Below are positions 1 to 10,003 of a stretch of DNA of 64,000 bases, piece after piece (within the stretch, counting starts at the first letter, position 1; each line of letters begins with the position of its first letter). A program made the translations under genes and the position numbers. Origin of the DNA: Bacteroidota bacterium (lineage in GTDB: Bacteria; Bacteroidota; Ignavibacteria; Ignavibacteriales; Ignavibacteriaceae); NCBI GenBank assembly GCA_022573715.1, contig JACZTL010000008.1, positions 31,184 to 95,183 on the forward strand, given 5' to 3'. The notes under the pieces were generated by a model. It was not told where the DNA came from, ran no database searches, and saw only the letters and a program-made list of their open reading frames with translations.

Positions 1-958
1 AAAAATCAGCAGAGAAATTAGGAATAAAATCTCTTTATTTTGTAATGTAGATTCCAAGTCAGTTATATCTGCTCACGATTGTAGTTCCATTTACGAAGTT
101 CCACTTGTACTTTATAAAGAAAAACTGGACCAAATAGTTGCAAAAAAGCTACATCTTCCGGATAGAAAAATAAAGTTAGATAATTGGAATAAACTTATAA
201 ACAGAATTAAAAATCCTGCTAATGAAGTTGAGATTGCTCTTTGCGGTAAATATGTTGAACACATGGATGCTTATAAAAGTATAATTGAATCATTTGTACA
301 TGCCGGTGCGTTTAATAATACTAAAGTAAAAGTTAGGTCCATACATTCGGAAGAACTTGATGAGAGCAATGCAAAAAAATTATTAAAGGGGGTTAATGGA
401 ATTTTAGTTCCCGGTGGTTTTGGCGAAAGAGGAATTGAAGGTAAAATACAAGTAGTAAAATATGCTAGGGAAAATAATATTCCATTTCTTGGCATTTGTC
501 TTGGTATGCAGTGTGCAGTAATAGAATTTGCCCGAAATGTTTGCGGAATAATTAAAGCAAACAGTTCAGAATTTAAAAATAACAGGTATAGTGTTATTGA
601 TTTAATGCCCGAACAGAAAAATATTAAAAACATGGGCGCTACTATGAGACTTGGTACTTATCCGTGTAAAATTGATGAAAGTACAAAAGCTTTTAAGGCA
701 TATAAAACAAATTTTATTTCTGAGAGACACAGGCACAGATATGAAGTAAATAATAAATTCAGAAATGAATTAACTAAAAATGGTATGATATTAAGCGGAC
801 TTTCCCCGGATAGAGAATTAGTTGAAATGATTGAGTTACCGGATCATCCTTGGTTTGTCGGATGTCAATTTCATCCCGAATTAAAATCTAGGGCAACAAA
901 AACTCACCCGTTATTTAGAGATTTTGTAAAAGCTTCACTTCAGAATAAGAAAAAATAG
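1..958 (+). CDS. pyrG: CTP synthase, C-terminal part (truncated by window edge)
   Basis: The enzyme makes CTP from UTP, ATP and glutamine in the cytoplasm. The reading frame is open from base 2, well upstream of the first ATG at 263, so the gene enters from the left and that ATG is internal. The visible part covers the end of the synthetase domain (FCNV near the start, then the IYEVPLVL segment) and the whole class I glutamine amidotransferase domain. The amidotransferase shows the nucleophile elbow GICLGMQ and the FHPE histidine/glutamate motif near the C-terminus. It is followed by purN and purH, so the left edge is a nucleotide-synthesis neighbourhood. The family assignment is firm; the true start is not visible. 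Confidence 0.96.
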   Translation, partial: KISREIRNKISLFCNVDSKSVISAHDCSSIYEVPLVLYKEKLDQIVAKKLHLPDRKIKLDNWNKLINRIKNPANEVEIALCGKYVEHMDAYKSIIESFVHAGAFNNTKVKVRSIHSEELDESNAKKLLKGVNGILVPGGFGERGIEGKIQVVKYARENNIPFLGICLGMQCAVIEFARNVCGIIKANSSEFKNNRYSVIDLMPEQKNIKNMGATMRLGTYPCKIDESTKAFKAYKTNFISERHRHRYEVNNKFRNELTKNGMILSGLSPDRELVEMIELPDHPWFVGCQFHPELKSRATKTHPLFRDFVKASLQNKKK

Positions 959-1052
959 ATTTAAAGCTTCATTTACAATTAATTTACTTCTGTTATCGTT
1001 GAATCTTTACTACTATTTAGGTAATTTTAACAACTTTTAGGGAAATCTTATT

Positions 1053-1637
1053 TTGCGTATAGCGACGTTTGTATCCGGACGTGGTTCTAACCTTAAGGCA
1101 ATTTTAAATTACCCTGAATTAAAGCGAAAAATTGATATAAAATGGGTGATTACAGATAAACCGTTTTGCAAAGCCCTTGATATAGCAAATGAAAACAATA
1201 TTTCATTTTATTGTATTGATAAATATAAAATTACTGAAAAATACGATTGTCTAGCTGAATTATTTAAGAAAGATAATATCGAATTAATTGTTCTTGCTGG
1301 TTTTTTAAAATTACTACCATCTACATTTGTAAATAATTTTAAAAAAAGAATTATTAATATTCATCCTGCTTTACTTCCCTCCTACGGAGGTGAAGGGATG
1401 TATGGTATGAATGTTCACAAAGCTGTGTTTAACGCCGGTGACAGAGAGTCTGGTGCTACCGTTCATTTTGTTGATGAAACTTATGATACGGGAATTATAA
1501 TAGCACAAGAAAAAATTGATGTCTCCCAATGTAGTTCACCCGAAGAAATAGCAGCTTCTGTTTTAAATATTGAACATAAATTATTACCCGAAGTAATAGA
1601 AAAGATTGCTGATGGTAAAATTAAAATTGGTATTTGA
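1053..1637 (+). CDS. purN: Phosphoribosylglycinamide formyltransferase
   Basis: This enzyme transfers a formyl group from 10-formyl-THF to GAR in purine synthesis. The 194-residue protein has the usual length, the N-terminal SGRGSNL phosphate-binding loop, and the family signature around residues 107-150. That signature includes the catalytic IHPALLPSY histidine and the VHFVDETYDTG segment with the conserved aspartate. The start is a TTG at 1053, because no upstream ATG is in frame and MRIATFVSGRGSN matches the expected N-terminus. It lies just upstream of purH in the same direction. Confidence 0.95.
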   Translation: MRIATFVSGRGSNLKAILNYPELKRKIDIKWVITDKPFCKALDIANENNISFYCIDKYKITEKYDCLAELFKKDNIELIVLAGFLKLLPSTFVNNFKKRIINIHPALLPSYGGEGMYGMNVHKAVFNAGDRESGATVHFVDETYDTGIIIAQEKIDVSQCSSPEEIAASVLNIEHKLLPEVIEKIADGKIKIGI

Positions 1638-1678
1638 TAAAATGTAAAGATTTCAACTCAATCTAATGGAAACTTGAT

Positions 1679-3196
1679 TTGAAAAAAATTGCTTTAATTA
1701 GCGTATCCGATAAGACAAATATAACTGAATTTGGGAAAGAAATATCTGATTTAGGATATGAAATTATAGCTACTGGAAATACTGCAAAATTACTAAATGA
1801 ATCCGGTATAAAAGTTACTCAAATAAGTGAAATTACTTCTTTCCCTGAAGTTTTTGACGGCAGAGTAAAAACACTTCATCCTAAAATATTCGGTGGAATT
1901 TTATTTAGACGTGATAACCAAGAAGATATAAAAGAAGCAAGGTTAAACGGTATCCCACCGATTGACGTTGTTTGCGTGAACTTATATCCGTTTGAGCAGA
2001 CAATATCAAAACCTGATGTTACATTGGAAGATACAATTGAGAACATAGATATTGGTGGACCAAGCTTAATAAGAGCAGCAGCTAAAAACTATAATTATGT
2101 CTCCGTTTTAACAGACCCAAATCAATACACAGAATTTATTGAGCAATTAAAATCCCGTGAAATAAACATTGATAAAAGAAAAGAATTAGCAGCGGAAGCT
2201 TTTTCATACACAGCAAGATATGATACTGTAATATCAAATCATTTGGAAAAGTTATTTGATCAACCTAAGAATTATTTCAGGCTAAATACTAAAAAAGAAA
2301 AACAATTAAGATATGGTGAAAACCCCCATCAATCGGCTACCGTTTACGGAGATTTTCAGTCCTATTTTGAAGTCTTTCACGGCAAAGAAATTTCATATAA
2401 TAACATTATAGATTTAGTCTCTGCAGTTGAACTTGTTGAAGAAATAGGCGGGAACGCCTGCACAATAATTAAACATTGTAATCCTGCTGGTGCTGCTTTT
2501 GGTAGTACTGTATTGGAAGCTTATCAGAATGCATTAAAATGCGATCCCGTTTCAGCTTTTGGCGGTATTGTTGTTTTTACAAATGAAGTTGATGAAGGAA
2601 CTGCCGAAAAATTGAATGAAATTTTTCTGGAAATTATTTGTGCTCCATCTTTTTCAAACGCTGCATTAGAGATATTAAAAAAGAAAAAAAATAGAAGGCT
2701 AGTTAAACAGTTAAAATCTATTCAAGGTAAAGTACAAAACTTTAAAAACATACCGGGCGGAATTATTGTGCAAGATAGTGATGATATTCTTCTCAAAGAG
2801 AATGAACTAAAAGTTGTTACCAAAAGAGAACCGAGCAACGAAGAAATGGAAGACCTAATTTTTGCATGGAAAGTAGCAAAACATACAAAATCCAACGCAA
2901 TTGTTTTTGCAAAAAATAAAACAACATTAGGTGTTGGTGCTGGACAAATGTCAAGATTAGATTCATCAAAAATTGCAAAAATGAAAGCAAATGAGCACGG
3001 ATTGGATTTGAAAAATTCTGTTGCTGCTTCAGATGCATTCTTTCCATTTGCTGACGGATTATTAGAAATTATAAACTGCGGTGCTACTTCAATAATCCAA
3101 CCCGGGGGATCGGTGAAAGATGGAGAAGTAATAGCCGCTGCTGATGAAAACAATGTTTCAATGGTATTTACCGGAATTAGACACTTTAAGCACTAA
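1679..3196 (+). CDS. purH: Bifunctional AICAR transformylase / IMP cyclohydrolase
   Basis: PurH carries out the last two steps to IMP. The 505-residue protein has an N-terminal MGS-like cyclohydrolase domain (about residues 1-145, with KTLHPKIFGG) and a C-terminal transformylase domain. The transformylase carries RYGENPHQ, the catalytic KHCNPAGAA motif, and a C-terminal IQPGGSVKD segment. The start is TTG at 1679. It ends 8 bases before mreB, so purine synthesis and cell-shape genes may share a transcript here. Nothing looks truncated. Confidence 0.96.
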   Translation: MKKIALISVSDKTNITEFGKEISDLGYEIIATGNTAKLLNESGIKVTQISEITSFPEVFDGRVKTLHPKIFGGILFRRDNQEDIKEARLNGIPPIDVVCVNLYPFEQTISKPDVTLEDTIENIDIGGPSLIRAAAKNYNYVSVLTDPNQYTEFIEQLKSREINIDKRKELAAEAFSYTARYDTVISNHLEKLFDQPKNYFRLNTKKEKQLRYGENPHQSATVYGDFQSYFEVFHGKEISYNNIIDLVSAVELVEEIGGNACTIIKHCNPAGAAFGSTVLEAYQNALKCDPVSAFGGIVVFTNEVDEGTAEKLNEIFLEIICAPSFSNAALEILKKKKNRRLVKQLKSIQGKVQNFKNIPGGIIVQDSDDILLKENELKVVTKREPSNEEMEDLIFAWKVAKHTKSNAIVFAKNKTTLGVGAGQMSRLDSSKIAKMKANEHGLDLKNSVAASDAFFPFADGLLEIINCGATSIIQPGGSVKDGEVIAAADENNVSMVFTGIRHFKH

Positions 3197-3204
3197 GAGG
3201 AAAT

Positions 3205-4230
3205 ATGGGTATATTAGATTTATTTTCTACCGACATTGCAATTGATCTTGGTACAGCCAACACCTTAATTTATGTTAAAGGTAAGGGCATTGTGCTTAAT
3301 GAGCCTTCAATTGTAGCTTTTGATAGAAACACGAAAAGAATAATTGCTTTGGGTAATAAAGCAAAAGAAATGCTGGGCAGGGAACACAAAGAAATTCGTG
3401 TTACAAGACCAATGCGCGACGGTGTTATTGCCGATTTTGAAATTGCGGAAGGTATGATAAGAGCTTTTATTAAAAAAGTAAAAGTAGGCGTCTTATCAAG
3501 CAGGAGAGTTGTTGTTGCCGTACCGAGCGGTGTTACGGAAGTTGAAAAAAGAGCTGTTAGAGATAGTGCTGAACACGCAGGTGCAAAGGAAGTTCATTTA
3601 ATTGCTGAACCAATGTCGGCTGCTATTGGTATAGGCATAGACGTTGAGGCTCCTGCTGGAAGTATGATAATTGATATCGGCGGAGGTACTACTGAAATTG
3701 CGGTTATTGCTTTATCCGGTATTGTTAATGAAGAATCAATCAGAATTGCCGGTGATGAAATGAATTATGCAATTATGCAGTATTTTAAAAAGAACCACAA
3801 CATGCTAATTGGTGAAAGAACAGCCGAAGCAATAAAATGTGAAGTAGGTTCTGCAGTACCTTTAAAAGAAGAAATTACAATTCAGGTAAAAGGAAGAGAT
3901 CTAGTAGGCGGAATACCTAAGACTACTGAAGTTAGTTCTGTAGAAATTAGAGATGCTCTTAATGAATCAATTGTACAAATTGTTGATGCAGTTAAACAAA
4001 CTTTGGAACGCACACCGCCGGAATTGTCTGCCGATATACTTGACCGTGGGGTAATGATTACTGGAGGTGGAGCTCTTTTAAAAGGTATTGATGAAAGAAT
4101 AAGAATGGAAACAAATTTACCTGTTCATGTTTGTGATGATCCGCTTACAGCAGTTGTTTTAGGAGCAGGTAAAGTAATAGACAATTTGAATAAATATTCG
4201 AAGGTCTTAATTCGTAAAAGAACATATTAA
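3205..4230 (+). CDS. mreB: Rod shape-determining actin homologue MreB
   Basis: MreB is the bacterial actin that directs the elongation machinery along the inner membrane. The 341-residue protein has the phosphate-1 loop IDLGTANTLIYV near the N-terminus, the phosphate-2 loop IIDIGGGTTEIAV around residue 155, and the adenosine-motif ITGGGALL near residue 285. The ATG at 3205 follows a strong GAGGAA ribosome site. It heads the ordered set mreB-mreC-mreD-mrdA-rodA, with mreC starting 4 bases after its stop. Confidence 0.97.
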   Translation: MGILDLFSTDIAIDLGTANTLIYVKGKGIVLNEPSIVAFDRNTKRIIALGNKAKEMLGREHKEIRVTRPMRDGVIADFEIAEGMIRAFIKKVKVGVLSSRRVVVAVPSGVTEVEKRAVRDSAEHAGAKEVHLIAEPMSAAIGIGIDVEAPAGSMIIDIGGGTTEIAVIALSGIVNEESIRIAGDEMNYAIMQYFKKNHNMLIGERTAEAIKCEVGSAVPLKEEITIQVKGRDLVGGIPKTTEVSSVEIRDALNESIVQIVDAVKQTLERTPPELSADILDRGVMITGGGALLKGIDERIRMETNLPVHVCDDPLTAVVLGAGKVIDNLNKYSKVLIRKRTY

Positions 4231-4234
4231 ATAG

Positions 4235-5080
4235 ATGTTAAAAATATTTTCTAACTTTTGGAATAAATTTAAAGAATATATAGTATTAGTTATTCTCATC
4301 TTAGCAAGCCTCTTTGCCCTAACAAATAATAATAATACCGCTGTTAAAAATGTAAGAACAATAGCTTTCAGCAGCTTTGCTTTTTTCTCTAATTTAATTT
4401 CAGATGTTACTTCTTCTACTCTTATTAAAAATGAAAATGATAAATTAAGAAGATTGAATGCCAAACTTATGCTTCAGGTTAATTTACTAAGGAAGTATGG
4501 TATTGAGAACCAAGAACTAAAAAGATTGCTTTCATTGAAAAGCACAGTATCATACCCTTTTATCTCAGCATCGGTTGTATCAAAGTCGTTAAATACTGCA
4601 TCAAATACTTTTACATTAAATTCAGGGAAAACCGACGGTGTAAAACCGGGTATGCCTGTAATTAATGATTTGGGTCTTATCGGTATAGTTTATACAGTGT
4701 CGGATAATTATTCGATGATAAGAACATTAAGAAACGTTAACTTACGTATTACAGTTAAAGATGAAAGAAGTAGAGTTAATGCAATTTTAAAATGGGACGG
4801 CAATGATCTAATCCTTACAAATATTCCAAAAACATCAGACATTAAAATAGGGGATAGGATTATTTCATCCGAATTAAGTACAATTGTTCCCTTACCTATT
4901 CCAATTGGTTATATAATATCAATTAATAACAAGAGCACTGACATTTTTAATCGGGTAAAGATAAAATCTTTTGCAAATTTAACATCCGTTGAAAACGTAT
5001 TTATTATTAAAATGATTAAGAGTGTTCAAGTAAATAAACTGGAACTTAATTTTTTTAAGAAGGAAAACAGTGCGAACTAA
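4235..5080 (+). CDS. mreC: Rod shape-determining protein MreC
   Basis: MreC is a bitopic protein whose periplasmic domain links MreB to the wall synthases. The 281-residue protein has one N-terminal membrane helix (about residues 13-28), a coiled-coil stretch rich in E, N, K and L (about 60-100), and then the beta-barrel MreC core with the GMPVIND and GLIGIV segments. Its 3' end overlaps the GTG start of mreD by 11 bases, which indicates translational coupling. Confidence 0.92.
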   Translation: MLKIFSNFWNKFKEYIVLVILILASLFALTNNNNTAVKNVRTIAFSSFAFFSNLISDVTSSTLIKNENDKLRRLNAKLMLQVNLLRKYGIENQELKRLLSLKSTVSYPFISASVVSKSLNTASNTFTLNSGKTDGVKPGMPVINDLGLIGIVYTVSDNYSMIRTLRNVNLRITVKDERSRVNAILKWDGNDLILTNIPKTSDIKIGDRIISSELSTIVPLPIPIGYIISINNKSTDIFNRVKIKSFANLTSVENVFIIKMIKSVQVNKLELNFFKKENSAN

Positions 5081-5564
5081 ATTTATATTCTCAACATTAT
5101 TCTTTATCCCAGTCTTAATTGTCCAAATTACATTAGTCCAATTTATTACATGGAACGCTATTACACCGAATTTTATATTAATTTTACTTGTATTTCATTC
5201 AATTTTATTCGGCCAACTTTACGGGACTATTCTTGGTTTTGTATATGGTTTGTTGTTTGATTTAATAACAGGGGGATTGTTAGGCAGTGCTATGCTTTCC
5301 TATACTTTGGCAGGATTTATTGCAGGCTATTTCTCAAATGAAAATAAAAGGCATATTTATTTAAAACCATTTAACTTTGGCTTAATAGTACTTTTGTGCT
5401 CAATAACTGCCTCGATTATTTATTCAATATTTTCTACTATTGACTTCAGCACAAATATTATTGCATCGTTATTTGAAGAAGGACTTTTACCGGGACTATA
5501 CACCTTTGTAGTAGCAATAATAATAATTTATTTTTATCCACGGAGGAAATTATTTGAAAGCTGA
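5070..5564 (+). CDS. mreD: Rod shape-determining membrane protein MreD
   Basis: This 164-residue, strongly hydrophobic protein has about five membrane helices and the MreD-type GQLYGTILGFVYGLLFDL segment around residues 48-66. It starts with GTG inside the end of mreC and itself overlaps the start of mrdA by 11 bases. Sequence conservation in MreD is low, so the call rests on length, topology, that segment and its place between mreC and the PBP2 gene. Confidence 0.88.
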   Translation: MRTKFIFSTLFFIPVLIVQITLVQFITWNAITPNFILILLVFHSILFGQLYGTILGFVYGLLFDLITGGLLGSAMLSYTLAGFIAGYFSNENKRHIYLKPFNFGLIVLLCSITASIIYSIFSTIDFSTNIIASLFEEGLLPGLYTFVVAIIIIYFYPRRKLFES

Positions 5565-7359
5565 AAATTTTCCATCACAAATTAGAAAATCAATTTTATA
5601 TGCGGTAATTATTATTGGCTTTTCTTTTCTGCTTATTAGATTATTCCAGATGCAGATTCTTCAAAAAGGGTATTATGAGCTAAAGTCCAAAAGGAACAGC
5701 GTTAAAAAAATAGAAAAAATTCCAGTAAGAGGATTATTCTTAGATAGGAATAAAAAATTGCTTGTAAATAATCTTCCATCGTATACAATATTTATTACTA
5801 AAGAAGGTTATGATAAAAATCAAAACAAATTATTAGAAGCTACTATGGGTTTGGAAGACGGTTATATAAATAAGTTCTTAGAAAAGAATAAAAGATATTC
5901 TAAATATCTTCAACTAAGATTTAAAAGAGGTGTTTCCTTTAATACTATTTCTTGGATTGAAGAAAATATGGAACATTTACCGGGAATTAGTTATAAGGTT
6001 GAAATGCATCGCGGTTATCCGGCTAATGTTACAGGAGCTCAAATGTTCGGCTATTTGAATGAAATTTCACAAAAGCAATTAAATAAATTTCAAAAGAAGT
6101 ACAAACTAGGTGACTTTATAGGAAGCACGGGATTGGAAAAAAAATATGAAAATTTATTGAGGGGTAAAAAAGGTTATAATTATTTGCTTGTTGATTCACG
6201 TAGAAAATTTATCGGAAAGTTTAAGGACGGGAAAAATGATATGCCAGCAGTTAAAGGTAATGATCTTATTCTTACAATAGATTCGGAACTGCAAAGAGTT
6301 GCTGAAGAATCTCTTAGAGGTAAAAGAGGTGCTATAGTAGCTATTGAACCTAAAACCGGTGATGTTCTTGCAATGGTAAGTGCGCCTGACTATGACCTTA
6401 GTAAATTTGCATACCTTACAACTGAAGATTATTTACAAAAACTGCATAAAGATCCTGCCAAACCTTTTTTTAACAGAGCCATTATGTCTGTAAAACCGCC
6501 TGGTTCTACATTTAAAATCTTAGAAGCTATTGCTGCTTTAGATCTAGGTGTAATAAATAAAAATACTACATTCTACTGTTCAGGTGGCGGAAAATTTTAC
6601 GGAAGATATTTCAAATGCGACGGAGTTCATGGTAGAATGAATGTAATACAAGCAATTGAACGTTCTTGTAATGTGTTCTATTACAATCTCATTTATAAAA
6701 TAGGAATGAAAAAGTGGAAAGAATATGCTACTCTTTTTGGCTTCAGTAAAAAGACAGGTATAGATTTAAGTAACGAAGCAAAAGGTTTAATACCTGATGA
6801 ACAGTATTATATTAAAAGATACGGTAAAAATTGGCCTAAAAGTATAATGGCAAGCTTAGCAATTGGACAAGGGGAAGTAAGTGTTGACCCAATCCAGCTT
6901 GCACTATTTACAGCAATTGTTGCAAATAACGGTAATAGTTTTCGTCCCCATTTACTTAAAGGTTATATTGACGAACGAACAAATAAATTTGTGAAAGTTA
7001 ATCCAAAACCAATCCACATAAATATTAAAAAAGAAGTTTGGGATATCGTAAAAAAAGGAATGTTTTTAGTTGTTAACGGGAAAGGCACAGCTGTTGCAAG
7101 CAGAATACCGAATATCTTTATGGCAGGAAAAACAGGTACTGCTCAAAATCCCCATGGAGATGATCACGCATTGTTCATAGGATTTGCCCCTTTTGATAAT
7201 CCACAAATTGCTTTCTCTATTATTGTTGAAAATGTTGGTTTTGGTGCATCACACGCAGCCCCAATTGCCAAAAAATTAGTTGAAACATATTTACTAAGGA
7301 AGATGAACAAAAATGTAGCAGCAACAAATTTGTCAGTAAATAAAAACTTGGTGAAGTAA
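5554..7359 (+). CDS. mrdA: Penicillin-binding protein 2 (elongasome transpeptidase)
   Basis: PBP2 cross-links peptidoglycan during cell elongation together with RodA. The 601-residue protein has one N-terminal membrane helix, a dimerisation/pedestal domain, and a transpeptidase domain with the three catalytic motifs in order. These are SxxK in PPGSTFKI (about residue 320), SxN in ERSCNVF (about 370), and KTG in AGKTGTAQN (about 525). It starts with TTG at 5554 behind GGAGGAAA, overlaps mreD, and ends 2 bases before rodA. Confidence 0.95.
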   Translation: MKAENFPSQIRKSILYAVIIIGFSFLLIRLFQMQILQKGYYELKSKRNSVKKIEKIPVRGLFLDRNKKLLVNNLPSYTIFITKEGYDKNQNKLLEATMGLEDGYINKFLEKNKRYSKYLQLRFKRGVSFNTISWIEENMEHLPGISYKVEMHRGYPANVTGAQMFGYLNEISQKQLNKFQKKYKLGDFIGSTGLEKKYENLLRGKKGYNYLLVDSRRKFIGKFKDGKNDMPAVKGNDLILTIDSELQRVAEESLRGKRGAIVAIEPKTGDVLAMVSAPDYDLSKFAYLTTEDYLQKLHKDPAKPFFNRAIMSVKPPGSTFKILEAIAALDLGVINKNTTFYCSGGGKFYGRYFKCDGVHGRMNVIQAIERSCNVFYYNLIYKIGMKKWKEYATLFGFSKKTGIDLSNEAKGLIPDEQYYIKRYGKNWPKSIMASLAIGQGEVSVDPIQLALFTAIVANNGNSFRPHLLKGYIDERTNKFVKVNPKPIHINIKKEVWDIVKKGMFLVVNGKGTAVASRIPNIFMAGKTGTAQNPHGDDHALFIGFAPFDNPQIAFSIIVENVGFGASHAAPIAKKLVETYLLRKMNKNVAATNLSVNKNLVK

Positions 7360-7361
7360 CC

Positions 7362-8591
7362 TTGCAAATAAACTATAAATTTAAAGATAAATTTGATTTT
7401 TGGTTTTTCGTACCAATCATATTATTGCTAAGTATTGGCTTAATTGCAATTTATAGTGCAACATTTAATAATCCGATTGCTGAAAACAATTTTATTAGAC
7501 AATTGATTTGGGTTGGGTCAGGTATTATTGTTTTTTTCGTTGTTTATTCTATACCGACAAACACCTTTAAAAATATAGCTTGGCCGGCTTATATTTTTAC
7601 AATTCTTTTACTTATTATAGTTGTGGTAATGGGTAAGAGAGTTTCAGGGGCAAAAAGCTGGTTATATGTTGGCTCACTTGGTTTTCAACCATCTGAATTA
7701 GCAAAAATATCCACAATACTTGCCCTTTCTTCTTTCTTAAGCAAAAAAGAAATTGATATAGAATCATTTAAAGATATACTTTTGGCATTGGCAATTGGTT
7801 TTACACCCATCGTATTAATTCTGCTTGAACCGGATATGGGAACAGTTTTAGTTTTTATAACAATATTTCTAACAATAATATTTTGGAAAGGAATTAGTCT
7901 CTTTGGATTATTCATAGTACTTTCACCTGGTGTTGTAGCAATTTCATCTATGTTCGGTACACTTCCATTTATAGCTACCTTAGTAATAGTCGCCGTTATT
8001 CTTATCTTTTTTAAGAAAGGTCTAATATTTAGCGGTTCACTTTTTGCAATAAATTTAGCAGCAGGTTTTTTTACAGATTATGTTTTTCGTGCTTTAAGTT
8101 CGCATCAGCAAATTAGAATAAAATCATTTTTAAATCCTATGTCCGATCCTTTAGGTTCGGGCTATAATTCTATTCAGGCAAAAGTGGCAATCGGTTCGGG
8201 GGGATTATTCGGGAAAGGATTTTTAAACGGTAACCAGACACAACTTAATTTTATTCCTGAACAATGGACGGATTTTATTTATTGTGTTATTGGAGAAGAA
8301 TTCGGATTTATTGGGACAGTTATCACTCTTATATTGTTTCTTTGGATCTTTTTAAAAATTTTAAAAATAGCTTCAACAACTAAAAATGAATTCTTGAGCT
8401 TAACAATAATTGGTATTTTATCTTTATTTTTTATTCACTTTATGATAAACATAGGAATGGCTATCGGTATTATGCCTGTAATCGGTATTACGCTTCCGCT
8501 TGTAAGTTACGGCGGAAGCTCATTACTAGTAAATATGGCACTTTTGGGAATTGTTGCAAATGTTTATCGAACAAGAAAAAATTATACATAA
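7362..8591 (+). CDS. rodA: Rod shape-determining glycosyltransferase RodA
   Basis: RodA is the SEDS-family peptidoglycan polymerase of the elongasome. The 409-residue protein has roughly ten membrane helices, the FQPSELAKI segment (about residues 107-115), and the family signature near the C-terminus with the [13 protein letters not shown] segment (about 374-386). It starts with TTG two bases after the mrdA stop. The pairing with mrdA, rather than with ftsI, decides RodA over FtsW. Confidence 0.94.
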   Translation: MQINYKFKDKFDFWFFVPIILLLSIGLIAIYSATFNNPIAENNFIRQLIWVGSGIIVFFVVYSIPTNTFKNIAWPAYIFTILLLIIVVVMGKRVSGAKSWLYVGSLGFQPSELAKISTILALSSFLSKKEIDIESFKDILLALAIGFTPIVLILLEPDMGTVLVFITIFLTIIFWKGISLFGLFIVLSPGVVAISSMFGTLPFIATLVIVAVILIFFKKGLIFSGSLFAINLAAGFFTDYVFRALSSHQQIRIKSFLNPMSDPLGSGYNSIQAKVAIGSGGLFGKGFLNGNQTQLNFIPEQWTDFIYCVIGEEFGFIGTVITLILFLWIFLKILKIASTTKNEFLSLTIIGILSLFFIHFMINIGMAIGIMPVIGITLPLVSYGGSSLLVNMALLGIVANVYRTRKNYT

Positions 8592-8601
8592 CTGAGGTTA
8601 T

Positions 8602-8716
8602 TTGATCTTATCTGATAAAAAAATTTTAGAAGAAATAAATAAAGAAAATATTTTAATTGAACCTTTTTAATAGAGAATATCTTGGGACAAACAGCTATGA
8701 TGTACAAAAATTTTAA
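8602..8716 (+). pseudogene. dcd: Relic of the 5' end of dCTP deaminase
   Basis: A TTG at 8602 opens a frame reading ILSDKKILEEINKENILIEPF, which closely matches the start of dCTP deaminase, and stops at 8668-8670. Removing one T from the T5 run at 8664-8668 continues it as NREYLGTNSYDV, again matching the family, before a second stop at 8714-8716. The rest of the gene is missing and pyrF starts six bases later. I see a recent frameshift plus loss of most of the gene; identification is by recall of the family N-terminus. Confidence 0.72.
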
Positions 8717-8722
8717 ATAAAA

Positions 8723-9535
8723 ATGACTGCTTTAGAAAAATTAGAAAATAAAAATAATGAGGGCAAGTTTATTTGTGTAGGACTAGATACCGATATTGAA
8801 AAAATACCGGTTCATTTAAAGGATTCACAGAATAATATATTAGAATTTAATAAACAGATTATTGAAAGTACAATTGATAACGCTGCTGCTTATAAATTAA
8901 ATTTAGCTTTTTATGAATGCCACGGAATAGAGGGTATTAACCAGTTGGAAAAAACTTTGGAAATTATACCTTCTGATGTTTTAACTATTGGTGATGCAAA
9001 AAGGGGAGACTTAGGGAACACATCTAATATGTATGCTAAATCTATATTCGAACATTATGCTTTTGATTCTATTACACTTCATCCTTACATGGGGCATGAT
9101 TCAATAAGTCCATTCTTAGATTATTCGGATAAATTAAATTTTGTCCTTACTTTAACATCAAACAAGGGTGCCGCTGATTTTGAGAAAGTAAAACTTGAAA
9201 ACGGCAAACAGCTTTATCAATTAATAATTGAAAAGGTTAAAGAGTGGAATAAAAACAATAACTGCGGACTTGTTTACGGTGCTACTCATACAAAAGAATT
9301 AGAAGAAGATATTGATTTATTCGGACAGCTACCTATATTAGTTCCCGGGGTTGGTGCTCAAGGCGGAAGCTTAAAAGAAGTAATAAATATTATCTCAAGA
9401 AGGGATAAGATGAGATTACTTGTTAATGTGAGTCGTGGTATTATCTATAAAGATAGTTCAAAAAATTTTGCAAAGGCGGCTGGCGAGGAACTTATCAAAT
9501 TAAACACAATGGTTAATGAAGCTTTAAATAAATGA
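8723..9535 (+). CDS. pyrF: Orotidine-5'-phosphate decarboxylase (type 2)
   Basis: The enzyme converts OMP to UMP in pyrimidine synthesis. The 270-residue length and the layout of catalytic residues, with DAKRGDLGNTS around residue 90, fit the longer type 2 subfamily. The C-terminal LVPGVGAQGG and NVSRGI segments form the phosphate-binding end. The ATG at 8723 lies just behind the dcd relic. The stop overlaps the next gene's start as ATGA. Confidence 0.94.
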   Translation: MTALEKLENKNNEGKFICVGLDTDIEKIPVHLKDSQNNILEFNKQIIESTIDNAAAYKLNLAFYECHGIEGINQLEKTLEIIPSDVLTIGDAKRGDLGNTSNMYAKSIFEHYAFDSITLHPYMGHDSISPFLDYSDKLNFVLTLTSNKGAADFEKVKLENGKQLYQLIIEKVKEWNKNNNCGLVYGATHTKELEEDIDLFGQLPILVPGVGAQGGSLKEVINIISRRDKMRLLVNVSRGIIYKDSSKNFAKAAGEELIKLNTMVNEALNK

Positions 9536-9993
9536 AATGTATTATTAACATATCAACTATTATTATTTTTGCAGCTTCTCTATTCACTATTAAAAATTAT
9601 CCGTTACAAATTCCACAAAATAAAATTTTATCAAAAAATTTAATAGTAAACAAAATTGATTCAGTTTATAAATTTTATAAAGAAAAACTAAATGTTTACA
9701 AATATCCCATCAGAGAAAAACTTCCCTTGATAAAAATACCTGGCTTTGATACAACACAAACTACAAAGAATGATAAATTAAATATAAAAGTTGTATTACC
9801 TCGCAAAATAAAATATGCAAATATTTATCTTTTTATTAATAAAGAAAAAATTGATTTATACTTTTCTGTTAAAGGTGGGGAATATACATTTAGGAATGTT
9901 AGGTTACGGACTGGTAAAAACAATATTGAATTTTTTTATACTTTGGGTAATATAAGGTCAATTTCTACTTCTATATTAATTAATAAAGAATAA
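9532..9993 (+). CDS. Small exported protein of unknown function
   Basis: This 153-residue protein has a hydrophobic N-terminus (about residues 3-20) that looks like a signal peptide or membrane anchor, followed by a lysine-rich linker. A C-terminal part of about 75 residues is rich in alternating hydrophobics and probably folds as beta strands. The start overlaps the pyrF stop by four bases, so the two are probably co-translated. I do not recognise a family. Confidence 0.7.
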   Translation: MKCIINISTIIIFAASLFTIKNYPLQIPQNKILSKNLIVNKIDSVYKFYKEKLNVYKYPIREKLPLIKIPGFDTTQTTKNDKLNIKVVLPRKIKYANIYLFINKEKIDLYFSVKGGEYTFRNVRLRTGKNNIEFFYTLGNIRSISTSILINKE

Positions 9994-10003
9994 TTTATAA
10001 GTT

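Noticed and set aside
2722..3153. Minus-strand 143-codon frame inside purH
   Set aside because: Shadow of purH; the composition mirrors the sense codons and no family is recognisable.
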